A DNA stretch of 64,000 nucleotides from Datura wrightii (taxonomy: Eukaryota > Streptophyta > Magnoliopsida > Solanales > Solanaceae). Shown piece by piece: positions 33,926 through 46,429 of the stretch. The position numbers were made by a program, and so were the translations under genes. A model generated the notes under the pieces. It was not told the origin of the DNA and did not search any database. It saw nothing but the letters and a program-made list of their open reading frames with translations. Each line of letters begins with the position of its first letter. Position 1 is the first letter of the stretch. The stretch lies in the NCBI GenBank assembly GCA_035772735.1, contig JASDFA010000027.1, positions 68,578,001 through 68,642,000 on the forward strand, read 5' to 3'.

Positions 33926-34142
33926 TTTTTCCATTGCTAACAGATGAAAATTTCTTTCAATTTCTTGATCAAAGTGAGCCAAGGGTTGTCCCTGACTTCT
34001 AGTAGCTGACATACACTGAACAAACAACACCTGAAATTTTCAACAACCAACAACAAACGTAAAATGCCAAAAAGTGTAATAAGAATCCTAACCATAAATA
34101 ATCAATCAATTCATGTCCCCGGCAATGGCGCCAAAAATTTGA
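33926..34142 (-). mobile_element. Truncated second Athila-like copy: primer site and leader
   Basis: This parallels 44670-44870, the leader of element F. The complement of TCCCCGGCAATGGCGCCA at 34116-34133 is an Athila-type primer site (TGGCGCCA...GGGGA; known Athila elements use a tRNA-Asp-type site). Its presence left of the F LTR at 34143 means that LTR also acts as a 5' LTR for a second copy, of which only about 200 bases survive. Confidence 0.8.
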
Positions 34143-35669
34143 TGTCACCAAGCGTACGCAAGCACATTCAGTCATCAAGTAATATAGGACGGTAAAGTCC
34201 CGATATCGTACTCATAGAGACTTTACAAATTAATTGCTTAAGTTTGAACTTTTATTTCACTATTCAAGTAAATACAAATAAAATAGGGAAATGGTTTTAA
34301 GATTATTCTACTGAACTTGGAATGTAAATTTAACTATGAACTAAATTCGTTTGCAAAAAGTTTGTAATTCAAATGATGAGTAAAAATCCAGGGTCTTGGC
34401 ACTTTTTCTTTCAGGTTGAGTTTTAGGATTTGAATACGCTTGACAACTTTCTTCTAAAATTTCTAGTTGCAAATGACGAACTCACTTCACAATCATTCTC
34501 CCGAATAGCCAAAAACTATCTCATGAACCCTAACACCTATATCCCTATGGTTGCAGGAGAAACATGAGACGATGGTTAAAGCTACTTGGCTCAACTGAGT
34601 AGGGTTGCAAGGTACAACAAAATCAATTCTTGAACTATTGAACAAGATAATTGAAACCTACTCAATGCTTCCTTTTAACCTCATTAGCTTACTCTCCCAA
34701 GTTCAACCGATGAGCCAACAGATAATATTAAAAAGGTGATCAATCTAACTAATAAACATGAAATCAAATAAGCATAAACAATCTTGAGAAGAAGAATCAA
34801 TATCTAGCATAAACAAATATTCAAACTACAACCATCAAGCCATGGCCAAAACCCCATAAAAGGATTTTAACCACTCATGTTCAAGTGCAAAACTAGAGAA
34901 TTCCTCACTTGAATTGACGAAGATAAAAGTAAAGTAGAAAAAACCTAAGAAGATAATGAACTTCTTGTCTCTCCTCCAAAAGACTGCATACAATAAATCT
35001 CTCTGATGAAAGATCCCTAACAAATGTCCTTGACAAAGTATTTATAAGCATGGTAACAAATGACTCTTTTTCCCTTAAAGTAATTCAGCTTTTGGACTTA
35101 GAAAAATCCATCTCGGATAGGCCCTAGCGTGCCATGCCAGCCATCTCAGCATACTTGGCTTGAATTTCCTATGAAGTTGAGCATTTGGTGCACGACTTCT
35201 CCTATACCACCAAGGTGTTAGTCAAAATTATGCACTTCTGGGAGCTGGCGTGCCACTTCTGCCAATGCACCAGGGTGTCAGAAATTATCCCAAGTTCGGA
35301 ACATCTCTGGCACACCACTCCACTCAATTCACCAAGGTGTTGATCAAAAATTCTTTTGAAGTTCAAGGTCTAGCCTACCACGCTAGCCATCGCACCAACC
35401 TAAGAAAAATTTTCTCTTAAGTTTAGTGGCTGGCACGCCACTCCAGCTATATCACCAAACAAAATTTTCCCCCAATTCTTCTTTCTTCACACCTTGGACT
35501 AGTTTTGAGTCTTTTTCTATGTGTTACCTAATAAAATCATCTAAAAACACTTGTTAGCTCATTTAACTCACACATTCATGAAATCATGCATTTCATAAGG
35601 ATAATCATCTGAAAACATGATGAAAGATGGGAAAAAGTATGGAAAATGGGCATAAGAATATTCCCTACA
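34143..35669 (-). repeat. Athila-like LTR, left copy (3' LTR of F)
   Basis: This 1527-bp LTR starts on the minus strand at 35669 (TGTAGGGAATATTC) and ends at TGACA at 34143. It aligns along its length with 44871-46429. It contains repeats of the type CTGGCGTGCCACTTC near 35120-35460. It lies between a polypurine tract (right) and a primer site (left). Confidence 0.88.
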
Positions 35670-37404
35670 TCACCTCCTCACACTTAAATCATTGTTCGTC
35701 CTCAAATAATCCTTACTTATATGAAACAAATACTTCTTTTTCACACCACTAGTCACCTCTATCAATTCCTACTCAACCAACTAGAACAGAGCACATGAAT
35801 AAGTGGTTCATCAATTCATAAACAATCCATAGCAGATACACAAAGTTCTTCACATTCAAAACTACATGCTTTCAATAACTGACTCATCTTTTTCAAAACA
35901 GAGCCAACATGATTAAGTATGACAAATATAGCACATAATATACCGACTCTGACTATCTTATGCTCTCACATATTTAGTGATGTTCCTTCTCAAATATTAT
36001 CAATTCAAAGCTTGGAACATAGTAAACACGGAACACTCACTCTCACAATTGATATTTCATACATACGCAACATACGATAGGCTTTCCTCATATGTATAGT
36101 CCGATTACTTAATTACTTCAAGAAAAGAAAGTTCATAAGGACTATTTTTGGTTGTAATGTCGGCTAAGGGATGAGTTGGAATGATTTTCATTAATAATGG
36201 CTATCAATCCTAAGAACCTTAAGACATTTTTACTTCATCTTTATTGTCCACCTCTTTTTCCTCACTCCTCACCCTTTCTTTCATTAATTCCCTTTTCTTT
36301 TCTCATGCCCTTTTTTTCCACTACTTGATTGCTAGTTTCTGCTTATAATATCAACAAGAATAATCAACCATTCAAAATCTTTTCTTTATGTTCTGGAAGC
36401 AAGTAAACAACAACTATTGGGCACCCCTCTTTCTTATTTTCTCATCTTGCTATCCACATTTTTTTCTTTCTTTCCTTTCCCTTAACTTTGTTTCATCGGT
36501 GGAACCATCATTCTTAATTCTCAATGTTATTTAGACTATCTTTGGATCTAAAATTCTAGAGGTCACACAACAAAGAGAATAGGCTTCTTTTGTGGCTAAG
36601 AAGAAAATTAAGGCTTATAGCCAACTGGGTTAACTAGGGATAGTGTTAAGGAAGGTACAACAACAATGGACAAATAGGGTTTTTAAAAAAGAAATACCTT
36701 AATCACATCTTACCTCTTTGGAAACTAGCTATCATATACACACTTAGGAAAGTTCTAGATGTTACACTATATACAAAACAAAACAAATTTAAGCTTACCC
36801 CTCATGGCATAATGATCTGAGTTAGTCTCTTATGGCCACATATCCACACAAGCAAATTGAATAATTTCCATTATTAAGCCCTAAAGTATGTTTTCTTGAG
36901 TCAAGTTGAAAAACCTATGTGTCTCTCATGGAATTGTACTTCTCATGCATTCACGATGACCATTTCATTACTTCTAGCTTAATCTTGTAAGTGGAATATC
37001 AAGAGTACACAAGTGGTAGGTTTTTTTACTCTATCCTAAAAGATCAAAAAATTGTGACTAATTTTCCCTTTAGAAGGTTGTCATCCATCCATCACGGGGA
37101 CTAGCCACTACCTCTATGACGGACTCTAAAAACTTTTTGACTCTCAATTAAAACAAACACACAGAGACGAATAATCACATGATATAACATCATTCAATTT
37201 CATCAGCCATCCACATGCTACTTGTTACAGACCAAATTAACTAACATAGAACTTTGAAACAATTACTACATCCCCCATACAATTTTATCAAAGATAGAAT
37301 AAACAGGATATCTATTTCCTCCACCCCACACTTAAACAGTGCACTGTCCCCAATGCAAAAACATATCATGTCAAGTAGGGAGAGAAGAAGAACATCCTGG
37401 GCCT
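35670..37404 (-). other. 3' noncoding region of Athila-like element F
   Basis: On the minus strand this lies between the F ORF stop and the left LTR. It ends in the purine-rich AAGTGTGAGGAGGTGA, the likely polypurine tract. The rest is AT-rich with pyrimidine-rich blocks near 36240-36310 and 36455-36490. I recognise no gene in it. Confidence 0.65.
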
Positions 37405-38640
37405 CTAAGAAAAGTCATCATCATTAGGATTATTCTCCTGATCATCATCATCATCATGTCCTTCAGTGTCATCAACCTGTATAGCTCTAGTGGTGGCATC
37501 ATCCTTCTCATCATCATTATCATCAACTACATCAGTCAGCACTGTAGGCTTATAATCATTTAACAGCTCCTCAAATGTCAGTCCCACCTTGCACATCATT
37601 TGGCTCTTTTTGTAAGTGGTACTGCTCCTCTAGTGCCGACATATCCTCAGCAGTCATAGGTCCACCTCCAATCTTTAACTGCAGCTCAAACAACCCAAAC
37701 ATACGACCTCTCTAACTGTTATCCTAGCATGGCACTCAGTTGGAGTGAGGAATGGTGTTGATGAGTTTCTTGGCTCCTTGACCTTTGTGGCATCAATCAT
37801 TTTTCCATCCAAGTTCCCTACTAGGGTTAAATGAAGGTCATCCTCCTCTTCTTCAATACCAAGCTCCTGAAAGAACTGAGTCAACAAGCTTCCATAACAA
37901 TATTTCCACTGGCAGTTATACCTGGATCGCTACATGTTTTCCCTCAGCACTGCCAAAGTTATTTGGCAGCCCCTTCAATAGCGTATACACTAATACTACC
38001 CTCTCTCGAGTGATCTCCATGGTCTGTGTTGCCAAGAGAAGTATAGCAAACCAAGTTGACCCAAACTCTGACCTCCTTAGGCAAGTAGGAGAATTAGAGT
38101 GTTGAGTGAGTGTCGTTTTCACCTCTTACCCATCAGGCAGCTGAATGCTCTCCGCACAAAGTGTGGCGAATTTCATGGTATGGGGGCTCCTCAAGCAACA
38201 TGAAATACATATCTGGGTCCACAACTAGCATGCCAAGGAATGCATTGAAAGACCTGGCAATGAAACAGATTACTTGTCCCCGCACCTTGATCTTTCTGCT
38301 CTGTCCATACAAGTTGTTTCAATTGGCATAAAGTTCCCTCACTATGGTGAGATTTCACTCCTCTAGCCTAGAGAAAATGTACCCCATCCCAACTTACGGA
38401 TGATGTCACGAACGGTAGGGAACTCAACTTCCAGATAATGCTCATCAATCCGATTCTCCGAGGCATACTTGGCTTTCTTTTGGGCATTGAACCACTTGAG
38501 CCCATGCTCCTCCATGGCCTTGGCTCTAAACCTTCTAGCAAGGGGTTCCTTTTAGGCTGATGAGATTGATGCAACTCCCTTCCTAAGCCTTTTAAAACCC
38601 TTGCTAGCAACTGCTACTTCCTTACCTTTGTTTGCACGTA
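37405..38640 (-). pseudogene. Extra ORF of element F, like a plant transposon-associated domain
   Basis: Minus-strand pieces read across stops. They include ENRIDEHYLEVEFPTVRDII and DPDMYFMLLEEPPYHEIRHT (38150-38520), then MEITRERVVLVYTLLKGLPN near 38000 and LTQFFQELGIEEEEDDLHLT (37675-37887). The last piece (37405-37599) is very acidic (DDNDDEKDD, DDDDDQENN) and ends in a stop at 37405. The layout resembles an uncharacterised domain often found in plant Athila-like elements after the pol position. I am moderately sure of that link; the function is unknown. At least four breaks make it a pseudogene. Confidence 0.6.
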
Positions 38641-40010
38641 AAGCAATTGCACCTTCCAATCACAACAATAATCACAAAAAGTTAGTTCATGAATAACAAG
38701 GCTAGCTAATTAGGTGTAGGATGTGCAAAGCAACCCTACACTTAATTCACTAGCATAATTTTGAGAATTTGTCAATGAGGGTACTCAGACTTCCCCCATT
38801 ATCATGTCAAATATCATTAGCCCAATTCATTTACAAACTTTACACTCTAGACCATATTCATGATTTTCCTAACATTACTCTCATTTTTACTAAAGTGCTT
38901 CAAGATATCCACTCACTTTACTTCCTCCATTACTAATTCCTAGTTCATAACAACCCAAGTGCGGAAGTAGTCACAATATATTCAACCAACAATTTGTATG
39001 AATTTCCTACTTTCCTCAATGAATTAACATGAATTTTCAACAACCCAATATTTTCCCAATTCAAGCATCACATTGTTCAAGCAACTTCTTCCTCCAGAAA
39101 GAACACTCCAAATTCGCTAATTTTCATGAAATTCTCTACAACCTATTCATCATCCTTTTCACACCCACAACTTAAAACTGCAAAAGTTCAACCAAAAAAA
39201 GAAACCCAATCAAGGATACAACATTATTATGGAAGAATATATGGTATTTAAGTCATAAAAACCCACATTATGAAGTTCAATCTTCTTGCCCATCAATGGT
39301 GATTTTTGACTTTTGATTTGGGGAAGAAGGGTAATAGGAGCATGCTTACAACATTATATGCCAAAGGAGAGAAGAAATTTACTTACTTAAGTTGGAGATT
39401 CTTGTTTCACCAAGCTTTTTTGCGAAGACAACAATGAGGGAATGGAAGAGGGACGTACGACTTTAATAGAAAAGGAGAGACAAAATTCTTTTTTTTTTTT
39501 TTTGACTTTTTAGAGAGAGAAGATGAATGGGAATCAAAATAAAAGGTATAGGTTATGGGTTTCTATTAATATAGGGTCCTTGGGTAGGATTTGACCCATA
39601 AACCCAAAAATGTTTTTGCCCAAACTACCCCTGGCATCGCATGCCAGTCACTGTGCCATAACTTAGAAAAAAAATTTCTTGGTGCATTGGGTATGGCGTG
39701 GTGTGCCAACCACTACGCCTACCTGAAAAAGAATTTTCTTTTGAAGTTCAACACTTGGCACCCCACACCAGGTATTTCACCTCAAATTCCCTGTTTATGC
39801 GTAAAAAACAAAAATGTGTTAGAAATATGGGTTGCCTCCAACCAAGCATCATATTTATAGTCGTGGCACAACATTCACGGGTTGCCTCCCATGTAGCACC
39901 TAATTTAACGTTACGACATGTCATAATACTTCTCACTCCTCCAATTGAGTGAGATGATTCATAACCTGACTTCCTACTGATTCAACTCAAAACACATGCT
40001 GCTCAGTGGC
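38641..40010 (-). other. Noncoding middle of element F where RT and integrase would be
   Basis: No reverse transcriptase, RNase H or integrase motif is readable on either strand. A 17-base T run lies near 39488. The stretch 39630-39780 carries GCATGCCAGTCAC/GGCGTGGTGTGCC words and the run TTCTTTTGAAGTTC also found in F's LTRs (46110). The motif GGGTTGCCTCC occurs twice (39829 and 39879). Element F therefore looks non-autonomous. Confidence 0.6.
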
Positions 40011-40480
40011 CTACATGGACTTTCTAGGCTCTACTATTGTGCTAGTCTTAAGCTCCTCATATTGAGGTGGAAATCTTGTTGCTCTAAATACATCAAAAAC
40101 TGCCTCTTGGCCATCCACAGTCATCAACATCTTGCCTGACTTCACCCTTATAACTGCATCATCGGTGGCCCACAACCCTCTTCCCAAAATGATGGGAACT
40201 ACTTTGTCAGCCTCATAGTCAAGGATGATAAAGTCCACAGGCAAGATGAACGGTCCCACTTTGATCAACACATCTTCAATAATGACCTAGAGATAAGTGA
40301 TGGACCTGTCAACCAACTACAATGTCGCTGTGGTGGGACGTGGAACCCCAACATTCTAAACAATGACGCATTCATAAGATTGATGCTTGCATCCAGATCA
40401 CACAATATTGAGCTGACCTATAGGCTTCCAATGAATACTGGATTGGTGAAGCTCTCGGGCTCTTTTAGCTTCTTAGGAAT
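40011..40480 (-). pseudogene. Athila-type aspartic protease of F, altered
   Basis: The minus-strand frame at 40011-40271 reads MLIKVGPFILPVDFIILDYE and then DKVVPIILGRGLWATDDAV, a pattern typical of Athila-type proteases. Upstream, in other frames, NPVFIGSL and CDLDASINLM appear near 40370-40440. Relatives have CDLGASINLM, so the Gly of the catalytic motif has become Asp. Together with the stops this copy is inactive. In the element it would have matured Gag. Confidence 0.83.
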
Positions 40481-41184
40481 TTTGTTTTGCACCCAGGAAC
40501 ACACTCCTCTATCAAAGCTACGGTCTTAAACTCTGCAAGACTTCATTTATTTGCCACAATATTCTTAGGATATCTAGCATACTTCAGAACTTCTTGCAAC
40601 AACTCTACCAAGGATAGATTCACATGCACATGCTTCAACACATCAAGAAACTTCTTACAAGCTGTGTTATCCTTCTTCTTTTTTAATCTCTATGGAAATG
40701 GGGGGGGGTGGTCTAACTTCTACCACTTTCAGTTATGAATGACCTGACTCACCAACCACCTGCTTTAACTTCACAGCCTGTTCTGTCGCTTCCTTGTTCT
40801 CTCTAGGTATCACTTCACCCAGCTCCTTTACACTACGAAAAAGATTGCATTGACATTATCCTTGGGGTTCTTCTCAATGTTACTTGAGATTTGTTTGTTT
40901 GTCGAAGGGCCAATGGCTCATTTTCCTCTCCAATTCATGGATTGAGTTCTGCATCTCATCAACAACCTGAGTCTGCTGAACCATCCACTACTTCATGGTC
41001 TCCTTTAAAGAACTACCATGCTGCTAGCCCTGAGGTCTCTGGAAGTTGTTCAAGGGCCTTTGAAAGTTCTGATTTCCTTCCCATAGGGGATTAACTACAT
41101 TCCTGTACCCCTTATTGTAACTATTTCCTATAAAACCTCCACTATGACCTTGTTGGCCCACAAAATAGATAGATTTTGGGTTTA
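40481..41184 (-). other. Unassigned stretch between protease and zinc knuckle of F
   Basis: This lies in the gag-protease spacer of F. Minus-strand frames are short and broken, and I recognise no domain. A run of nine G lies near 40701. Plus-strand frames at 40487 and 40891 are not convincing genes. Confidence 0.5.
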
Positions 41185-41901
41185 GTGGACAACCTAAATA
41201 AGCATGAACTTTTCCACATTCCTCACGTTATGGCGATGGAGTATGAACTTGTTGAACCTGATGAACCTGACTTGCTGCTAATGTGGTCACTAACTTGCTG
41301 ATCACATTCACCAACTAACTAATATCTGCCCGAATTGCTTCTACACCATCAACCTCAAGTTTCCCTGGGACTTTTGTGGATGTAAAACCTCTACCTACAT
41401 CTTGTAATCTTTTCTCCCAGCTGACATGAGATTCAACAGAGCCTCTATCTCATCATAGTCTTTGGACAAGATTTTCCCCTGTGCGATGGCGTCAAGCAAA
41501 ATCTTAGACTCTGGCTTTGGCCCCTCTATGAAGTTTTGCCCAATGATATCCGGTGGCTGCATATGATGCTGACAATCTTGCAAGTATCCCATGTATCTCT
41601 CCCAAGCTTGAGCAAAGGTCTTGCAATCCTTTTAAATGAATCTTGAGATCTTTCCTCTCAACTCCTTTGTTATCCACGAAGAGAAAAACTTGTTTATTAA
41701 CTTGTTGGAAAGAGCTTTCCAAGTAGTGATGGACCTAGCTGACTTATTCTGAAGCCACTCCTTTATTTCTCCAATCAATGAAAATCGGAACAAAGTAAGC
41801 ATAACATACTCATTAGATGACTTTAAATGCCACTCTTACTAAGCTTCATAAATGTCATCAAATGTCTGTGGGGGTCCTTATTCGACTTGCCCTAATATTG
41901 A
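41185..41901 (-). pseudogene. gag: gag of Athila-like element F, split by solo LTR G
   Basis: Minus-strand pieces read VMLTLFRFSLIGEIKEWLQN, then SITTWKALSNKLINKFFSSW, FAQAWERYMGYLQDCQHHM and ILLDAIAQGKILSKDYDEIE. This order matches the Athila/Tat capsid (W-L-N-S, TTW, KFF, AWERF, DAAAGG). A decayed zinc knuckle reads CGKVHAYLGCPLNP near 41195-41240. Frames change near 41640 and a stop splits the capsid. The N-terminal side is interrupted at 41901 by LTR G and resumes at 44512. Confidence 0.85.
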
Positions 41902-44511
41902 TGTCACGACTCGAGAGTACATCAGGATCGTAGACATGGGACAAGGGATCCCGAGAGACCCCAAGTCAACACATGGCATAAGCATTCACTAACTCATTCA
42001 ATAAACATGAAGGAAACATAAATATAGACTCAGCGGAAGTCTAACTTAACATAATAACAAAATAAACATCTGAAGCTGAATACATGTCTAAGTCTGAGAA
42101 GAACATAATAACAAAATAAACATCTGAAGCTGAATATATGTCTAAGTCTGAGAAGCCTCTAATCTGGACGAGCTGATGGGAAAACACCCCCAACTAACTC
42201 AGAAATACTGAAACTGAAAATACGCTCAAGATAATTGAAAGTCTAGTCCTCGAAAGATGAGGACTCACCAAAACAAGCAGGCGCTGATAAGACCCTATGA
42301 ACGGGGCTGAACCTGAGAATCGGATCTTGCATCGTGAAACAATACAACATAGAAAGTGTAGTCAGTACATGGAATGTACCGAGTATGCAAGGTAAGTAAA
42401 ACTGCTTGAGAAATAATGGCCTTTTTAAAACAAGTCATACCTATATGATAGCCTTTAAGGATAAGAAATGATCACAAGCATTCATTAAGAAATCATTCTT
42501 ATTTAATACATGGTCATACATGGCTTTAGAACATCATGACTTAATCGAATGACTCAAAGCTAAATCATAACATTATATCAAAAGCTGAACAATGAGTCAA
42601 ACCTTGCTTTTCAAACATGCATGCATAACATAATCATCATGAGTAATGGATATGCAAATTCAAATGATATAGATAGTGGGAGACTCTTCACTTGACCGAC
42701 ATACCATGATAGAGATAACGTGGTCCCAACTATCACACTCAAGTGGGTAGAGCCGTCCATAACCTTCCCAGGGCGATGGACGATACCATGATATCGATAT
42801 CTAGCTCAAAGGGTCAATCGGGCCAGGGATAGCTCACAAGGGAGGTCCCAATTATATGATGGAATCAACCTACATTGGCGCGTAGTTCTAGGGCATAGGG
42901 TAGTCGACCCTTAACCCGCTCGGTGCTAGACTCTTCTCCCAAAACATGCAATGCTCTACATCGTATAAATACGAAGCTCAACATCGTTTAGTGATGAAGC
43001 TCAACATAAAGTCATGCATAAACTCAACATCGTATGAAATGAAGCTCAACATTGTCTATTGACAAAAATCATTATGAAATAATGCATGCATTAGACATCA
43101 TATAAATATGAAGCTCAACAATGGCATCTCGATAAATCTTAGAATAGAATCATGCTTAAACTCAAGATCATGTGAAATGAAGCTTAATGGAGACATACAT
43201 CTCAATTATGAATTCATGCATATGAGAAGCTTTACTATGACACATACCACAAGCTCAAGAATAATGGGAGACTTTTCTCCAAAGTCATGTGGTAAGGCTA
43301 CTTTAGAAATATCACTTCATTATAATCAACATAGGGACCTTGCCCAAAACCTTATCATGCTTGGACCCATTCAATTCATTTGAAAACATTATAATTTGGG
43401 AGATTCCAATCCAAAACAAGTAATAAAATCAATTCAAGAGAAATCATTATCCATACTCAACATTGGGCACTACCCAAAGCTTTATTATACTCGGGTCAAT
43501 TCAACCTTCTTTGAAAAAATTATCAAAAATATGGGTAAATTTGGAAACATGATTTTCATCATCTATTCCATCATCATCACATTCTATTAGGAACTCCCCA
43601 CAAATGGGCATTTTATATTCAATTTTTAGAAAATAATTTTGTAAAAGAAATTAAGTTAGAATCCGCCCAAGCTCGATAAATCATCAATATCAACTCAATT
43701 AATCATACCTAGAAGTAGAAATGTAAGAATCATGCAATTAATTGAATAAAAACCCATACTTGATCATCTCAAATAAATCACAAATCGATAGGGAATGGGC
43801 ATGGGTATAGAATAAAGCACCGACTCATAGCCTTACATACCTGGGAATGAAGAATCCTAACTCTTCCTAATTGCCGAGCTAAGATTTCCCTTGAAAACCT
43901 TGAATTTATCCTCACTTTCTTCCCTTCAAGCTCTCACCCTTGCACGCATGATGAAAATGGCCTATATGAGTCTTTCTCAGCTTAAAACCCTCTATTACAA
44001 GCTTAAAACGACGTAGTATAGGCCCTTAGAACTTAGGAATTATGGAAAAGCCCTTACTGAAAACACTGAAAATAACTGTCAGGGGGTCCTAATGGACGAC
44101 TTGACAACTCGTTACTAGGGCTCACGATCCGTTGGTTCACCCATCAAGTGCACTACCTCATCATTCATGAAAACTCCACTGGCTTGGTAACAGCCCACCT
44201 AACGGGTCGTTAGGTCTGAAGACGAGTCATTGGGTTCCATTCGTCAAGTACACTAGATAAGGTTCGCTGTCCTTTTCTAGGAACACCCCACGACTGGCCT
44301 AATGACTCGTGTTGACTGACCACGAGTCGTTACATCTCCCATGAGGACCTCGAGTCCTTCAACATCTCAGTCCTTCTCCATGAGCCACCTGACGACTCAT
44401 TAGGCCTCCTCATGAGTCGTTAAGTGACCCGTTCTGCAACTGCTACAACATTTTCCAATTTTTCTCCTGATTCACTTTCGGGTCTGATTCTTGAATTCCC
44501 GAGGTATAACA
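41902..44511 (-). mobile_element. Solo LTR (G) inserted in gag of element F
   Basis: This 2610-bp LTR reads TGTTATACCTCG at its minus-strand start (44511) and CGAGTCGTGACA at its end (41902). It is flanked by the perfect 5-bp duplication ATTGA at 41897-41901 and 44512-44516. There is no coding sequence, so it is a solo LTR. It resembles the LTRs of B1, B2 and C: the phrase GTCAGTACATGGAATGTACC and a U3 end rich in CGACTCGT words at about 44090-44440. Open frames inside it (43108-43590) are chance. Confidence 0.93.
42048..42155. repeat. 54-bp tandem duplication in LTR G
   Basis: Two adjacent 54-bp units (42048-42101 and 42102-42155) are almost identical, differing at one base (TACATG versus TATATG). 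The other LTRs of this kind have one copy, so the duplication is recent and private to G. Confidence 0.9.
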
Positions 44512-44870
44512 ATTGACAAGTATTATGAAAAAACTGCACAGTTCCTTCCTTTAACTCAAAGTTTCAAGTGATGGTCGGGTTGATGATCACTTTGGAAGCA
44601 TTCTCCAAGTTTGGTCGAGCAAAGTTGAGCACTGGAATCCTGTCTTGGTTGTTTCCCTATGCTTGCCTAACCGACGAAAAGTTCTTTCAATTTCTAGATC
44701 AAAGTGAGCCAAGGGTTGTCCCTGACTTCTAGTAGCTGGATACATTGAACAAACAACACCTGAAATTTCAACAACCAACAACAAACGTAAATTGCAGAAT
44801 AGTGTAATAAAAATCCTAACAACAAACAATCAACCAATTCAAGTCCCCGGCAACGGCACCAAAAACTTAG
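44512..44870 (-). other. Leader and primer binding site of Athila-like element F
   Basis: The complement of TCCCCGGCAACGGCACCA at 44844-44861 is an Athila-type primer site. Compared with the copy at 34116 it has ACGGCACCA for ATGGCGCCA. A ten-base gap lies between it and the LTR. The stretch 44517-44843 is leader and the broken start of gag, with short frames only. Confidence 0.82.
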
Positions 44871-46429
44871 TGTCGCCAAGCACACACGAGCGCACATGGT
44901 CATCAATTAATATAGGATGGTGAAGTCCTGATACAGTATCCACAGAGACTTGACATATTGATTGCTAAAGTTTGAACTTTTATTTCACTATTCAAGTAAA
45001 AATGTTTTTTAGATTATTCTACTGAACATGGAACGTAAATTAAACTAAGAACTAAATTTGTTTGTAAAAGGTTTGTAATTCAAATGATGAGTAAAAATTT
45101 AGGGTCTTGGCACTTTTGCTTTCAAGTTGAGTTTTAGGATTCGAATGCGCTAGACAACGTTCTTCTGAGATTGCTAGTTGCAAGTTACGAACTCACATCT
45201 CAACTATTCTCCTAAATAGTGAAAAACTATTTCATGAACCCTAACACCTATATCCCTATGGTGGCGGGAGAAACATGAGACGACGGTTAAAGCTACTTGG
45301 CACAACTGAGTAGGGTTGCAAGATATATCCTTATCCTCAACAACGAAATCAAGTTCCAAGGTATATCCCTATACTCAACAATGAAATCAACTCTTGAACT
45401 ATTTAATAAGATAATTGAAACCTACTCTATGCTTCCTTTTAGCCCTTATTAGTTCCCTCTCTCGAGTTCAACCAATGAGCCAATAGATAATATTCGAAAG
45501 ATGATTTGTCTAATGAATAAGCATGAAATCAAGTAAGCATAAATAATCTTTAGAAGAAGAATCAATGTCTAGCATAAACAAATATAAAAACTACAACCAC
45601 CAAGCCATGGCCAAAACCCAAGAAAAGGACTTTAGTCACTCAAGTTCAAGTGCAAAACAAAAGATTTCATCATTCAAATTGACAAAGATAAAAGTAAAGA
45701 AGAAAAACCTAAGAAGATAATGAACTTCTTGTCTCTCCCTCAAAAGACTACATACAATCGATCTATCTGATGGAAGATTCCTAACAAATGCCCTAGAAAA
45801 AGTATTTATAAGCATGGTAAAAAATGACTCTTTTTCTCTTAAGTAATTTAGCTTTTGAACTTAGAAAAATTCATCCCGAACAGGCGCTGGCGCACCACAC
45901 CAGCCATCTTAGCAGACTTGCTTGAATTTCCTCTGATGTTGAGCCTCTGGCACACCACTTCTTCCATCTCGCTAAGGTGTTAGTCAAATTTTGCACTTCT
46001 AAGAGTTGGTGCGCCACTTCTGCCAATGCACCAAAGTGTTAAAAAAATTTCCAAATTCGCAACCTCTCTAGTGCACCACTCCATTTAATTCACCAATGTG
46101 CTGATCAAAAATTCTTTTGAAGTTCGAGGTCTGGCGCGCCACACCAGCCATAGAACCAACCTGAGCATAATTTTCTCTGATGTTTAGTGGCTGGCGCGCC
46201 ACTCCAACTATCTCACCAGGCTAAATTTTCCTCAAACTCTTCTTTCTTCACACCTTGGACCATTTTTTATCCTTTTTCCATGTGTTACCTACTGAAATCA
46301 TCTAAAAACACTTGTTAGCTCATTTAACACACAGATTTATGGAATCATGCATTTCATAAGGATAATCCTCTCAAAACATGATAAAAGAGGGTAAAAGTAT
46401 TGCAAATGCGCATAAGAATATGTCCAACA
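44871..46429 (-). repeat. 5' LTR of Athila-like element F
   Basis: This 1559-bp LTR starts on the minus strand at 46429 (TGTTGGACATATTC). It aligns with 34143-35669. It differs by a local duplication of the ATATCC..CTCAACAA..GAAATCAA segment at about 45320-45390, which is single in the left copy. CTGGCGCGCCAC words recur at 45880-46210. It interrupts the leader of element H. Confidence 0.9.

Noticed and set aside
37339..37563. Ile-rich plus-strand frame (runs of isoleucine)
   Set aside because: It is the complement of the GAT-coded Asp run in the F ORF, read in the wrong direction.
39591..39952. Overlapping plus-strand frames of 84-89 residues
   Set aside because: They lie in the noncoding middle of element F, include LTR-like repeats and match no known domain.
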